A DNA stretch of 64,000 bases from Chlorogloeopsis sp. ULAP01 (lineage in GTDB: Bacteria; Cyanobacteriota; Cyanobacteriia; Cyanobacteriales; Nostocaceae). Under the pieces are notes generated by a model, which saw only the letters and a program-made list of their open reading frames with translations, ran no database searches and was not told the DNA's origin. Of this stretch, positions 25,942-35,629 are shown in pieces. The number at the start of each line of letters is the position of its first letter. Positions within the stretch are counted from its first letter, which is position 1. A program made the position numbers and the translations under genes. The stretch lies in contig NZ_JAUDRH010000006.1 of assembly GCF_030381805.1 (NCBI RefSeq), positions 62,001 to 126,000 of the forward strand, written 5' to 3'.

Positions 25942-27606
25942 ATGAATATAAATTGGCAAAGTATAACCCAAGTGATGGGATCTGGTTTGTGGATTAGGGG
26001 AGAGACTTTCTTAGCACAAGTACCAACATTACCACCACAGCAAGATGCCAGAATAAACGCTTATGTGCAAAACACTTTCCAACAAGTGACTGCATTTCTG
26101 CCTCGTTTGTTGGGGGCGGTATTAATTTTATTAATTGGTTGGTTAATTGCGGCGATCGCAGCTGCGGTGACACGAAGTCTTCTCAATCGCACACAGCTAG
26201 ATAACCGGATTGCGGCTGGAGTGATGGGGCGTGAAGAAGGCAGAGAACTTCCCAAAGTGGAAGGTGTAATCTCCAGTATTGTATTTTGGGGTATTCTGCT
26301 CTTAACGATCGTTGCTGTTTTAGACACTTTAGAGCTGAGAGTAGCATCTCAGCCGCTCAATGCTTTCCTCAACCAAATTGGCGATTTCTTACCAAGGCTG
26401 GTAGGTGCAGCAATATTTTTGGCAGTGGCTTGGTTAATCGCTAGTTTAGTCAAGCTAATTACAATACGCGGATTGCGGGCATTTAGAGTAGACGAACGTT
26501 TAAATCCACCACCGCAGGATGCTGATGCAACAGTTAGGCAGAATCGGTTGCCTCTTTCTGATACAATTGGCAATGCTCTGTACTGGTTCATATTTTTGCT
26601 ATTTTTGATCCCAATTTTAGATACTTTGGGATTGCAACAAGCATTACGTCCAGTAGAAGTACTAGTAACAGAGATTATTGCAATTTTACCGAACATCCTG
26701 GGAGCGGTGCTAATTGCAGTAGCCGGCTGGTTTGTGGCGAATATAGTACGGCGCATTGTTACAAATTTGCTGGCAACAACAGGAATCGACAATTTAGGAA
26801 GTCGATTTGGACTTTCACGCACTGCCACAGTGCAATCTCTTTCCTCAATTATCGGTACGATTGTCTATGTCTTGATTTTAATTCCTGTGGCGATCGCGGC
26901 GTTGAATACCTTACGCATTGAAGCGATTTCGGTACCAGCGATCGCAATGTTGCAGCAAATTCTCAATGCACTTCCCGCCATCTTCACAGCCATCGCAATT
27001 TTAATTATTGCTTATTTTGTTGGACGGTTTTTGGCGGATCTTGCCACCAGCATTCTGACAAGTATAGGCTTTAATAACATTTTCTCGATTTTGGGTTTTC
27101 CATCACCCACCAGAAGAGTTGTTATTTCAGCAGAAGAACCAACAACACCAACTGCAACCACTCGTACCCCATCAGAAATTGCGGGTATTGTCGTATTAGT
27201 TGGTATTATGCTGTTTGCAACTGTGGCAGCAGTAAATATCCTCAATATTCCAGCGCTGACTGTACTAGTGACAGGTATTGTTATTGTTCTGGGGCGGATT
27301 TTGGCAGGATTGATAGTATTTGCAATTGGTTTGTTCCTCGCGAATCTTGCCTTTAGTATTATTACCAGTTCCGGCAATGCCCAAGCTAGAATTTTAGGAC
27401 AAATCACGCGAATTGCCATTATTATCTTGGTTTCGGCAATGGCATTACAACAAATTGGTGTCGCTCCTGATATTGTTAACTTAGCCTTTGGATTGCTATT
27501 GGGTGCGATCGCTGTTGCTATTGCTCTTTCCTTTGGTTTGGGTACTCGTGATATTGCCAACCAGCAAGTTAGAGAATGGCTGGATTCTTTCAAAAACAGA
27601 GGTTAA
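25942..27606 (+). CDS. Multi-pass membrane protein with repeated conserved TM-helix units (mechanosensitive-channel-related)
   Basis: A 554-residue integral membrane protein built of about five repeats of the form A-x-L-P-R/N-L-L/I-G-A-V-L-I-L-L-I-G-W-L-x-A. Each is followed by a charged R-x-L-L-x-x-x-x-x-D-N/E-R segment and another helix. This is the conserved TM-helix repeat related to the pore helix of MscS-type channels. No MscS beta domain is present, so 'mechanosensitive ion channel family' is a name by family only. A transcription terminator follows at 27647. Confidence 0.82.
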   Translation: MNINWQSITQVMGSGLWIRGETFLAQVPTLPPQQDARINAYVQNTFQQVTAFLPRLLGAVLILLIGWLIAAIAAAVTRSLLNRTQLDNRIAAGVMGREEGRELPKVEGVISSIVFWGILLLTIVAVLDTLELRVASQPLNAFLNQIGDFLPRLVGAAIFLAVAWLIASLVKLITIRGLRAFRVDERLNPPPQDADATVRQNRLPLSDTIGNALYWFIFLLFLIPILDTLGLQQALRPVEVLVTEIIAILPNILGAVLIAVAGWFVANIVRRIVTNLLATTGIDNLGSRFGLSRTATVQSLSSIIGTIVYVLILIPVAIAALNTLRIEAISVPAIAMLQQILNALPAIFTAIAILIIAYFVGRFLADLATSILTSIGFNNIFSILGFPSPTRRVVISAEEPTTPTATTRTPSEIAGIVVLVGIMLFATVAAVNILNIPALTVLVTGIVIVLGRILAGLIVFAIGLFLANLAFSIITSSGNAQARILGQITRIAIIILVSAMALQQIGVAPDIVNLAFGLLLGAIAVAIALSFGLGTRDIANQQVREWLDSFKNRG

Positions 27607-27646
27607 ATCTAGTAACTGTCTATTACTTCTAGCGCTAATATTTCAG

Positions 27647-27678
27647 TAGGGACGCAAAATTTTGCGCCCCTATTTTTA
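27647..27678 (+). terminator. Rho-independent terminator
   Basis: TAGGGACGCAAAA pairs with TTTTGCGCCCCTA (27647-27672, one mismatch) and is followed by a T-rich run. It lies 41 bp after the stop of the TM-helix repeat gene. Confidence 0.8.
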
Positions 27679-27925
27679 TTTTTCAATGGCGATCACGCTC
27701 TAAATAGTGAATAACTTTTTCGAGATACCAATTCCCAACATGGGGCGATTTTCTTAATTAAAGCATCAGAAAATCTTCGTATTTTAATTTAAGGAATAGG
27801 CAAAGCTGCCAAATAGTTGTGAAAGAACTGGTCAAAGCGCTAGAAAATGACTAGAGTGAAAGACGAAATTTAATCACTAGCAGGTAATAGATAATTAAAT
27901 TCTCTATTGCTTCAAAGGAATCACT

Positions 27926-28807
27926 ATGATGAATAAAATCAATCAGGTGGCAGTCGTTGGTGGAACCCACGGAAATGAATTAACAGGGGTGTATTTAATT
28001 AAAAAATTTGAGCGATTTCCCCAGCTAATTCAACGGTCTAGTTTTGAAACTTTAACTTTATTAGCCAATCCCCAAGCCTTTGCAAAAAATAGGCGTTACA
28101 TAGATAAAGATTTGAATCGTTGTTTTCTCAATCAAGATTTGCAAAATTCAAGTCTTTCCAGTTATGAGGATGTTCGAGCAAAAACTATCAACCAAATGCT
28201 AGGGCCAAAAGGTCAATCTCAGGTAGATATAATTGTAGATTTGCACTCTACAACTACAAACATGGGGTTGAGTATAATCCTGGATACCCAGCATCCTTTC
28301 ATGATGCGATTAGCTGCTTATCTTTGTTCAATAAATCCCTTAGTTAAGATTTGTTGTCCACAACTTGATCAAGAAAGTTCCTTTCTTAGATCTTTATGTA
28401 AATTTGGCTTTGTGATTGAAGTTGGCCCTGTAGCCCAAGGAGTACTAAATGCAGATTTGTATCAGAAAACAGAGCAACTTATTTATACAATTTTAGATTA
28501 TTTAGAAGCATATAATCAAGGTTTAATTCTATTTGAGCACAGCACATTCACCCTTTTTGAATATATCGAAACTATCGACTATCCCAGAAATGAAAAGGGA
28601 GAAATTCAGGCAATGATTCACCCCCATCTTCATTATCGAGACTATAAATCTCTTCATCCTGGTGATCCGATATTCATAACTTTTGACGGGAAAGAAATTT
28701 TGTATCAAGGAAAATCAATAGTTTATCCAATTTTTATTAACGAAGCAGCTTATTACGAAAAGGGTATTGCTATGTGTTTAACCAAAAAGCAAGAGGTTAC
28801 AGTTTAG
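27926..28807 (+). CDS. Aspartoacylase-like zinc hydrolase
   Basis: A 293-residue member of the AspA/AstE zinc carboxypeptidase (M14-like) family. The zinc-binding GGTHGNE (His15, Glu18) is at the N-terminus and the third ligand His107 is in VDLHSTTTNMG. The F-V-I-E-V-G-P segment carries the catalytic Glu. The family removes acetyl or related groups from N-acylated aspartate; the actual substrate in cyanobacteria is not known. A GGAAT site precedes the ATG-ATG pair at 27926; either ATG may be used. Confidence 0.9.
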   Translation: MMNKINQVAVVGGTHGNELTGVYLIKKFERFPQLIQRSSFETLTLLANPQAFAKNRRYIDKDLNRCFLNQDLQNSSLSSYEDVRAKTINQMLGPKGQSQVDIIVDLHSTTTNMGLSIILDTQHPFMMRLAAYLCSINPLVKICCPQLDQESSFLRSLCKFGFVIEVGPVAQGVLNADLYQKTEQLIYTILDYLEAYNQGLILFEHSTFTLFEYIETIDYPRNEKGEIQAMIHPHLHYRDYKSLHPGDPIFITFDGKEILYQGKSIVYPIFINEAAYYEKGIAMCLTKKQEVTV

Positions 28808-28915
28808 TTGAGTACTAAACCATATAAAACCTTTCTCGACATTAAGTAGGTATACATAATTAAATGTCAGATGCTGACTGAAGAAAATTACTCCAAAAAG
28901 GCTTTTTCCTTCTGC

Positions 28916-29004
28916 CTTCTGCCTCTTTGAAGTTTGGAGCCTCCTTGTGGAGGAGCAACGCTTTCGGAGGAAGCCTCCGCTCCAACTTCTCTGTGCCTCC
29001 TGCC
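28916..29004. repeat. Dispersed repeat with 40-bp core, copy 1
   Basis: A 40-bp core (28940-28979) bounded by TTGGAG (28934-28939) and CTCCAA (28980-28985). The same core, base for base and in the same orientation, occurs at 52410-52449. The outer flanks of the two copies match only after reverse-complementing one of them, so core and flanks are in opposite relative orientation at the two sites. Confidence 0.8.
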
Positions 29005-29013
29005 TTGAAAGTC

Positions 29014-29078
29014 ACCTCACCCCCTGCCCCTCTCCTTAGCAAGGAGAGGGGTGTCCGACAGGACGGGGTGAGGTTTTT
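29014..29078 (+). terminator. Nested hairpin with T run (terminator-like repeat)
   Basis: ACCTCACCCC (29014-29023) pairs with GGGGTGAGGT (29065-29074), enclosing an inner hairpin CCCCTCTCCTT/AAGGAGAGGGG (29027-29051), and the outer stem runs into TTTTT. It lies between convergent genes and could stop transcription from the left. Confidence 0.6.
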
Positions 29079-29130
29079 CATGCCTGGCGATAAAACTTGT
29101 TTCATTGGGACTGCCTTCTACTGAAAAAAT

Positions 29131-30609
29131 CTAATTTCTCTTGATTTTTGTTCGTAATTCATCTTTAATTCGGTTGAGAATCGAATTTTCATCTAGTGTT
29201 GCCAATATTTTATTAATCACTGCTTTTGGCCCTTCTGGCCCCCAAGTTGCTCCATTAGCTAAATAAGCTTTGGTTACTTGTCCAATTCCATAACAAGAAA
29301 CACCACTTACTGCCGCTTGTGTTAGCGCCACCGACAGATAGGGAGCAAGAGAAGCACCTCCGGTTGCTGGTGCAGAGATGCCAAGTAAAGTTTTCAGAGA
29401 ACTTAAACCCAAATTTGCTAAAAGTTCGCTGGCACTAATACCGCCCATACCGAGAGCGATTTTTTGAAGTAATTTGACAGCACCTGTTTCTGTCATGGGA
29501 ATACCGTAGAGTTTAGATAAACCCAAAATTAAGACAACATCAATTACTGCACCGCTAAGAATATCAACAACAGTTAGAGGATTGAGAGCGATCGCACAAG
29601 CTTTAGTCATTACCGCCTTCCAAATCAACTGATTGGCAGCATTCTCCCGAATTGCCAACTTGCGCTGCACCAATTGCTCATTCACGTTGTCGGCATAAAG
29701 CATGGTGTTGAGAGCAACTAGGGCTTTACCTTCGCGGTGGAGAATCTCCAAAATTTTCAGCTTCAGTTCCTCCATTTGGGCATTACCCTGACGCATTTGC
29801 AAGCCTCTAGTACCATCAGCACGATAAACCACTGTCTTGACTAGTGGTGATGCTGCTGCCATCACAATTTCATCCGGAGAGAGTAACTCCCGCACCCGCT
29901 CATCCCGGATTTTTTGATAAATTGCCATGCGATCGGCTTCTGGATACTGATCGACTTTATTAAACACGAGTAATATAGGTTTACCCGCTTCCCGCAATTG
30001 AGAAAGGGCTTCGTGTTCGACTTTCGTCATATCGCCGGCAATGACAAACAAAATTAAATCTGCTTGTTTTGCCACCTGTTCTGCTAAAGCAGCACGAGTT
30101 TCGCCATCAACTTCATCTAATCCCGGAGTATCAATCAATTCTACTTGCGAGTTACCAGCTCCTGGTAAAGTGACTCTTAAGGCGCGTTCTGTTTCGCCAA
30201 CAGCCTCCTCAGTGATAGTCCAATTCACTCTTTGGGCAGTGCGGGTAACACCGTGTAAAGGCCCCGTTTCAAACACCGTTTGCCCAACTAAAGCATTTAA
30301 CAGAGAAGACTTGCCCCGCCCCACCATACCAAAAGCAGCAATCTGTACTACCATGCGGTCTAACTTACCCAACATGGTTTCTAAATCGCCGATTTCTACC
30401 TCCAATCCTGCTTCTTCTTCAGAAGTGAGGTCAAAACTTGCTACCAAATTTCGCAGTGCTGTTTGTGCCTGTTTGTAGTTGAGTTCTGCCTGAATGTCTT
30501 CAAAGCTGAAAATGGCATTATCCAATTCCTTCTCCCAATTCAGGGAATTTGCATCCGTTTTGGATGCAGCACTTTGATCGGGATCTGGTAGGGGCAATGT
30601 CGAAGTCAT
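29131..30609 (-). CDS. Dynamin-like/Era-like GTPase with DUF697 membrane domain
   Basis: A 492-residue protein (from ATG 30609; a TTG at 30666 would add 19 residues). The GTPase domain has the P-loop GMVGRGKSSLLNAL, G2 threonine near GPLHGVTRT, G3 DTPGLDE and G4 FNKVD. The C-terminal half is the hydrophobic YcjF/DUF697-type region (G-A-V-I-D-V-V-L-I-L-G). The family associates with membranes and is related to dynamin-like and Era-like GTPases; the physiological role in cyanobacteria is unclear. The G3/G4 motifs are intact. Confidence 0.87.
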   Translation of the reverse strand: MTSTLPLPDPDQSAASKTDANSLNWEKELDNAIFSFEDIQAELNYKQAQTALRNLVASFDLTSEEEAGLEVEIGDLETMLGKLDRMVVQIAAFGMVGRGKSSLLNALVGQTVFETGPLHGVTRTAQRVNWTITEEAVGETERALRVTLPGAGNSQVELIDTPGLDEVDGETRAALAEQVAKQADLILFVIAGDMTKVEHEALSQLREAGKPILLVFNKVDQYPEADRMAIYQKIRDERVRELLSPDEIVMAAASPLVKTVVYRADGTRGLQMRQGNAQMEELKLKILEILHREGKALVALNTMLYADNVNEQLVQRKLAIRENAANQLIWKAVMTKACAIALNPLTVVDILSGAVIDVVLILGLSKLYGIPMTETGAVKLLQKIALGMGGISASELLANLGLSSLKTLLGISAPATGGASLAPYLSVALTQAAVSGVSCYGIGQVTKAYLANGATWGPEGPKAVINKILATLDENSILNRIKDELRTKIKRN

Positions 30610-30705
30610 AACAAATTTGAATTTAAGATTTTGGTTTTTAAAGTTTGAGATTAATGTCCTTTTCAATCCTAGTAATTTTTAGCAACAAATTGGGAGAGGG
30701 GACAA

Positions 30706-30850
30706 GGGGACATGGAGACGCGGGACACGGAGACGCGAGACACGGGGACAAGAGAGCAGGGGGGCAACAGGTGCAGAGGAGATGGGGAAGATGGGGAGAG
30801 AACAACTAACCACTAACCACTAACCACTAACCAATGACCAATGACTAACT
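30706..30850. repeat. Low-complexity purine repeats and ACTAACC heptamer STRR
   Basis: A series of gacacggagacgcg-type units (about 30708-30750) is followed by a tandem heptamer ACTAACC, repeated about five times with variants ending in CAATGAC (30804-30850). It separates the GTPase gene from tpiA. The same 'gacgcggggac' sequence type appears inside nifJ and the hybrid kinase gene. Confidence 0.75.
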
Positions 30851-30921
30851 ACAAACAAGTGTCCAAAATGAACTAGAGTGAAAAATGCATTAAGTATAGT
30901 ACTGACTTGACAAAATCACCT

Positions 30922-31647
30922 GTGCGAAAAATAGTAATTGCTGGAAACTGGAAAATGTTCAAAACCCAGGCAGAATCCCAAGAATTTTTAACGGGATTTC
31001 TGCCTACTTTAGAAGAAACTCCACAAGACCGAGAAGTGGTATTGTGTGTTCCTTTCACTGATTTAAACGTTTTGTCCAAAAGTTTGCATGGTAGCCGCGT
31101 ACAGCTAGGGGCGCAAAATGTCCATTGGGAAGATAGTGGAGCCTACACGGGTGAAATTTCCGGACTGATGTTGCAAGAAATTGGCGTGCGTTATGTAGTT
31201 GTCGGTCATAGCGAAAGGCGACAATATTTTGGAGAAACGGATCAAACCGTTAACTGGCGTCTGAAAGCAGCTCAAAGGAATGGTTTGATCCCGATTCTGT
31301 GTGTAGGTGAAACTAAACAACAACGAGATGCGGGGGAAACGGAAGCACTGATTACTAGCCAGTTGGAAAAAGATTTAGTAGATGTGGATCAAAGTAATTT
31401 GGTAATTGCCTATGAACCGATTTGGGCGATCGGTACCGGTGACACTTGTGAAGTTACCGAAGCCAATCGAGTCATCGGTTTAATTCGCAGCCAATTAAAA
31501 AACCCCACTGTGACAATTCAATATGGCGGTTCAGTAAAGCCGAATAATATTGATGAAATCATGGCTCAACCAGAAATTGATGGCGTTTTGGTGGGAGGAG
31601 CAAGCCTTGAGCCTGATAGTTTCGCCCGGATTGTAAATTATCAATAG
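30922..31647 (+). CDS. tpiA: Triosephosphate isomerase
   Basis: A 241-residue TIM barrel interconverting dihydroxyacetone phosphate and glyceraldehyde 3-phosphate (Calvin cycle and glycolysis). It shows the N-terminal IAGNWKM with the catalytic Lys, the electrophilic His in VVGHSERR, the catalytic Glu in YEPIWAIGTG, the phosphate-binding loop YGGSV and GVLVGGASL. The start is GTG 30922, which gives the normal family N-terminus (MRKIVIAGNWKM); the upstream TTG would add five residues. folP follows on the same strand after 123 bp. Confidence 0.97.
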   Translation: MRKIVIAGNWKMFKTQAESQEFLTGFLPTLEETPQDREVVLCVPFTDLNVLSKSLHGSRVQLGAQNVHWEDSGAYTGEISGLMLQEIGVRYVVVGHSERRQYFGETDQTVNWRLKAAQRNGLIPILCVGETKQQRDAGETEALITSQLEKDLVDVDQSNLVIAYEPIWAIGTGDTCEVTEANRVIGLIRSQLKNPTVTIQYGGSVKPNNIDEIMAQPEIDGVLVGGASLEPDSFARIVNYQ

Positions 31648-31770
31648 ATTGTCAAAAATTGGAACCATTAAGGCACAAAGGTACGAAGGCTCAACATCAA
31701 GGTAGTGACTACTATTGTTTTGGTGTTTTCTTTGAGTCTTAGTGGTTTTTCTCATCCTAAAAATTTTGCT

Positions 31771-32631
31771 ATGCCAAAGCCAAGCAATTTAACAATTCGC
31801 GATCGCACCTTTGAATGGGGACAGCGAACTTATTTAATGGGTGTTTTGAACGTCACACCCGATAGTTTCAGTGATGGTGGCAAATTTAACTCTACTACTG
31901 CTGCTCTAGCCCAAGCACAAGCACTGCAAGCTGCTGGAGCAGATATTATTGATGTGGGTGGCCAATCGACACGACCAGGAGCAGAACAAATTACCGTAAC
32001 TGAAGAACTAGAGCGTGTTTTACCTGTTATACAACTACTGCGTCCAAAAATCACTTTACCAATTTCTGTAGATACAACGCGAGCAGAGGTAGCAAAAGCT
32101 GCTATTCAAGCGGGTGCAGATATAGTTAATGATATATCTGGAGGCACCTTTGACTCCGAAATGTTACCAGCCCTAGCAAAATTAAACGTGCCAATTATTA
32201 TCATGCATATCCGTGGTAATCCGCAGACTATGCAAAAGATGACAGACTATCAAAATTTGATGGAGGAAATTTCTAATTTTTTGGCTGGGCAAATTGCAAC
32301 AGCTACTGCTGCTGGTATTGATTCAGAGAAAATCATTATCGATCCAGGTATCGGTTTTGCCAAGAACTACGAGCAGAATTTAGAAATTTTTCGCCGCTTG
32401 CCAGAATTACGAAAACTCAACTGTCCAATTTTAGTAGGGCCATCCCGTAAAAGTTTTATTGGTCGCATTTTAGAGCAACCAGATCCAAAAGCACGAGTAT
32501 GGGGAACGGCAGCGGCATGTTGTGCTGCTATCTTTACAGGAGCTGATATTCTCCGAGTTCACGATGTTCAAGAAATGCGAGATGTCTGCTTAGTTGCAGA
32601 TGCAATATTCCGACACTCTTCACCACTCTAG
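31771..32631 (+). CDS. folP: Dihydropteroate synthase
   Basis: A 286-residue folate enzyme (pABA + dihydropterin pyrophosphate). Motifs present: MGVLNVTPDSFSDGG at the N-terminus, DIIDVGGQSTRPGA, the P-I-S-V-D-T-T-R segment, IIIMHIRGNPQTMQ, IIDPGIGFAK and GPSRKSF. ATG 31771 gives the standard N-terminus; the GTG at 31705 would add an unusual hydrophobic extension. It follows tpiA and may share a transcript. Confidence 0.96.
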   Translation: MPKPSNLTIRDRTFEWGQRTYLMGVLNVTPDSFSDGGKFNSTTAALAQAQALQAAGADIIDVGGQSTRPGAEQITVTEELERVLPVIQLLRPKITLPISVDTTRAEVAKAAIQAGADIVNDISGGTFDSEMLPALAKLNVPIIIMHIRGNPQTMQKMTDYQNLMEEISNFLAGQIATATAAGIDSEKIIIDPGIGFAKNYEQNLEIFRRLPELRKLNCPILVGPSRKSFIGRILEQPDPKARVWGTAAACCAAIFTGADILRVHDVQEMRDVCLVADAIFRHSSPL

Positions 32632-32639
32632 TTGTTGGA

Positions 32640-33485
32640 CTAAGTAGAACCATGCTCAGATGGCTTGCCGTTGCCATTCTCTTTAGTTGCTGCCTCGGCA
32701 ATCACCTCTTTCATCAAATCACCACTTTTGCCTGGATCTACAAAGACGACTTTGGCATTTTCGCTTTCACCTAGCCTGTAGCTAGCATTAATATAATCTT
32801 GGGCAACAAGATAGCGTAAAATTTCCTTGCTTTCAGGGCTAGTACGCAATGCCTCAGCAATAATCTGCATCGAAGTCTTAGTTCCTTCAGCTTTCTTAAT
32901 CGCGGCTTGTCGTTCTCCTTCAGCTTCTAAAATAGCAGCGCGACTTTTAATTTCTGCGGCTCTTTGCTCTTCCATAGACTTGCGCACACTTTCAGGCGGT
33001 GTAATCCGTTGAATATCTACTCGCAGAACATTAATCCCCCATGTTGTTGTCGTCTGATTTAATTCATCCAATAAGGCTTTATTCATCTCTGCCCTAGAGG
33101 CATTAGTTTCTTCCAAAGTATTCTGGGCTATAACTTCTCGGAGTGTGGTTGTAGCCAGATTGTTCAGCCCTTGTTGTAAATCGTCAATTTGGTAAAAGCT
33201 TCTCTCTATATCAACAATGCGCCAGTACACCACTCCATCTACTTCCAAATAAATATTATCTTTAGTAATGACATTTTGCGGTTTGATATCTAAAACTTGC
33301 TCCCGTGTAGTATCTTCCATCACAATTTGATCTACTAAAGGAACAATAAAGTTAAGCCCTGGTTTAAGTTTGCGATGATACCGTCCTAAACGTTCTACAA
33401 GGGCTTCATTCCCTTGATTAACAAGTTTTGCAGATCCTAAGGCATAGCCTATAAGCACTAAGACTATAGCAATGATTGGCTCCAT
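32640..33485 (-). CDS. SPFH/Band 7 family membrane protein (stomatin/prohibitin type)
   Basis: A 281-residue protein with one N-terminal membrane helix (about 2-20) and the SPFH domain: G-N-E-A-L-V-E-R-L-G-R-Y-H, KLKPGLNFIVPLVDQ, and T-K-D-N-I-Y-L-E-V-D-G-V-V-Y-W-R-I. A charged coiled coil (about 175-215) has A-E-I-K-S-R-A-A-I-L-E-A-E-G-E-R-Q-A-A. Members organise membrane microdomains; cyanobacteria carry several. ATG 33485 is preceded by AGGAG. It is convergent with folP, 8 bp apart. Confidence 0.9.
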   Translation of the reverse strand: MEPIIAIVLVLIGYALGSAKLVNQGNEALVERLGRYHRKLKPGLNFIVPLVDQIVMEDTTREQVLDIKPQNVITKDNIYLEVDGVVYWRIVDIERSFYQIDDLQQGLNNLATTTLREVIAQNTLEETNASRAEMNKALLDELNQTTTTWGINVLRVDIQRITPPESVRKSMEEQRAAEIKSRAAILEAEGERQAAIKKAEGTKTSMQIIAEALRTSPESKEILRYLVAQDYINASYRLGESENAKVVFVDPGKSGDLMKEVIAEAATKENGNGKPSEHGST

Positions 33486-33882
33486 GTATACTCCTACTTA
33501 AGCTTTTGGAAAATTAACTTTACGGACTCAATTCTACTTTGTCCTACCTTTCAGTCTAGTGGGTGGAATGTGTAATGTTATTATCACAAGCAGCGCACTT
33601 AGGCAAGACTGTTTAGCGAATATCGAAGATGCGGACATTGTGTTAAGAAATATCGATATGAAAGCACTATTTTAAAAATTTACTTTACTCTAAAGCACCT
33701 AATTATACTTATAATCTCGTAGTATCTCGGAGTGAATTATCATTACTTAACTGATGTGGGTGCGGCGAAACTAAAAAATAGCAGGAGGTAGAGCAGGTAA
33801 GTCTTTGGGGGAAATATACAGCAAACATACAGAGCCTTTTCGCTGCAATGAAGTTGTTGTGCCGTGAATACCATCGGCTACC
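33486..33882. other. Intergenic region; possible coding remnant near 33771-33882
   Basis: About 400 bp. Near the right end the minus strand can be read as a 35-40 residue stretch (D-G-I-H-G-T-T-T-S-L-Q-R-K-G-S ... S-P-K-D-L-P-A-L-P-P-A-I-F) that looks protein-like but has no start codon in frame and no recognisable family. The rest shows no feature. Confidence 0.3.
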
Positions 33883-34869
33883 TTAGTATTTATCAAATAA
33901 AAATGACTCACCCTCAAGATACAGATGAATCTGTTCTTTAACGATATACGGCACGCTTTCCGAAATCCACTTATGCTCAAGTGGATTATGAACATGAAAA
34001 GAAAGCACTTCAATCAGCGCCATGATAAAGAAACCTTCTGTAATCTGTAAGTAGTTTTCAGGGAGCTTACGGATATCTTGATAGCCTTCAAAAAAGGAAG
34101 GTCTGACAGTGGGAAGTAAATATTGAAGCGTACTTGCAATATCGTAAAGATAGTATCCAAAGCCACAACGAGCGAAATCGATTGGACAGAATTCATCGTT
34201 GTACAATAGATAGTTGCCTTCATGAAGGTCAGCGTGAATCAACCCCCAGATATTTTGCTCCTGACCCAGTGTTTCTATCATCCCTTGAACTTGGCAAACC
34301 GCTACTGAGAGAGTTTTGTAATTTTCTGCTGAAATCAATTCTTGTAATACTGCTGGATAAAGTGCCGAGAGTGCTGCTTGCAGTCGATTCCGATCGTAGG
34401 CTGGGCGAACAAAGTTTTGTGGCAGTTGCCACTGACTACTATGCTGATGCAATCGAGCTAGTAACAAACCAAGTTGGTAAGCCTGTTGTGGAGTTAGTTG
34501 TGCGTTAAGAATGTTGCCATCAATCCAATGCAGCAGTGAACAATAAAACACTTCTACGGTCTCATCTGCCAAAACCTGAGTGAGCCATCTACCCTGTAGA
34601 TTTTTTACTGGCTCCTGTACAATAATCTCTGTGTCATTACGCAAAGCAGCCAGCCACAGAAGTTCTGATTCAATCACCTGTGGTCTTTGCCATACATCGC
34701 CTTGGAGCGTAGATACTGGTCGATGAATACGCAGAAGAAATTTTTCCGCTTGTGTCTTTATGCAGAAGGTTACGCTTCCACTATGACCTAAAAAACAACG
34801 CTGTCCTTGAGCCATACCATATTGGGTAAGGGCAGCTTTCGCGATGTCGTCATAGATGTTATACTGCAT
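33883..34869 (-). CDS. APH/ChoK-type phosphotransferase
   Basis: A 328-residue protein of the aminoglycoside phosphotransferase/choline kinase fold. The catalytic loop G-L-I-H-A-D-L-H-E-G-N-Y-L-L and the metal-binding P-I-D-F-A-R-C-G-F-G-Y motif are intact. The N-terminal lobe shows F-L-L-R-I-H-R-P. The substrate is unknown: related proteins include homoserine kinase II, choline kinase and fructosamine kinases. ATG 34869 is preferred over the GTG at 34914. Isolated gene. Confidence 0.8.
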   Translation of the reverse strand: MQYNIYDDIAKAALTQYGMAQGQRCFLGHSGSVTFCIKTQAEKFLLRIHRPVSTLQGDVWQRPQVIESELLWLAALRNDTEIIVQEPVKNLQGRWLTQVLADETVEVFYCSLLHWIDGNILNAQLTPQQAYQLGLLLARLHQHSSQWQLPQNFVRPAYDRNRLQAALSALYPAVLQELISAENYKTLSVAVCQVQGMIETLGQEQNIWGLIHADLHEGNYLLYNDEFCPIDFARCGFGYYLYDIASTLQYLLPTVRPSFFEGYQDIRKLPENYLQITEGFFIMALIEVLSFHVHNPLEHKWISESVPYIVKEQIHLYLEGESFLFDKY

Positions 34870-34983
34870 TTTTCCATAACGCCCTGGTATACATACTCTA
34901 ACCTTAACTTTCACCGATTAGCTTGCGACTGTGCCGTCAACGGCATGGTTGAGCGGCAGCAGATAACACGAACTCAATATTAA

Positions 34984-35523
34984 CTGATATCTTGTAGAGG
35001 CTCTACCTTATTCCGTGACACGAGGGTATTTGGAGGTTGGACAGTTCTAGAGCAAATAGGCCGTCTATTTAATACTTTAGTGGTGAAAGACCGTTGGCAA
35101 CGTCCGGTGTTGCTGTCTAGAAACCAATGGAACGTGGATCGAGTCCTTGCAGAGCATCTAGAACTGGAGTTAAGTACGATCGCTCTACCCTCACAAACGA
35201 AAATTTTTAAGCAGATTGCTATTTTCAAAAAGGAGGAATATATGCTCACCAAATCTGTTATTCTCTCTCATCGCAGCGAATGGGTTGAGTGGCATCTTAC
35301 TCCCAGAGGCTGGGAACGAGGAACCGAAAAATGCGACAATCTCGCTCACCTTATAAAAGTAGAACCTCCCGAAGACAGGGTTTTAACGTGCAGATATCAT
35401 CAGAATATAGCTGTTAATTCTATCTGGTTGCAGACACATATTAGCGAGATTTGGAAATCTGCAAACCAAGAAATAGTTAATGAACTGTTAGAAAAGTTTG
35501 GTTCTTGTCCGCAAACTATATAA
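34984..35523 (+). CDS. Hypothetical protein; most likely start at 35242, with an in-frame upstream extension
   Basis: The frame is open from just after a TAA at 34981-34983 to the stop at 35521-35523 (about 179 codons). An excellent ribosome binding site (AAGGAGG at about 35230-35236) precedes ATG 35242. The surest product is therefore a 93-residue protein starting MLTKSVILSHRSEW and containing WHLTPRGWERG and a single Cys near its middle. The upstream part (L-E-Q-I-G-R-L-F-N-T-L-V-V-K-D-R-W-Q) also reads like protein and may be a remnant of another gene now fused or truncated. No family recognised. Confidence 0.5.
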   Translation: MISCRGSTLFRDTRVFGGWTVLEQIGRLFNTLVVKDRWQRPVLLSRNQWNVDRVLAEHLELELSTIALPSQTKIFKQIAIFKKEEYMLTKSVILSHRSEWVEWHLTPRGWERGTEKCDNLAHLIKVEPPEDRVLTCRYHQNIAVNSIWLQTHISEIWKSANQEIVNELLEKFGSCPQTI

Positions 35524-35629
35524 ATCAGGTGTTGCTGATTTCATGGTGTGAAAATAATTTTGTGTAATGGCAAACCCTTGTACCAGACACGATATATCGC
35601 GTCTGGTACATTCAGTAACGCTATCTTGT

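Noticed and set aside
28860..29124. Short ORFs on both strands between aspartoacylase and the GTPase
   Set aside because: They are translations of dispersed repeats and the terminator-like hairpin.
33771..34013. 80-codon minus-strand ORF partly inside the phosphotransferase gene
   Set aside because: Most of it is a shadow of the phosphotransferase frame; only the last 35-40 codons look protein-like and they have no start, so this is noted as a possible remnant only.
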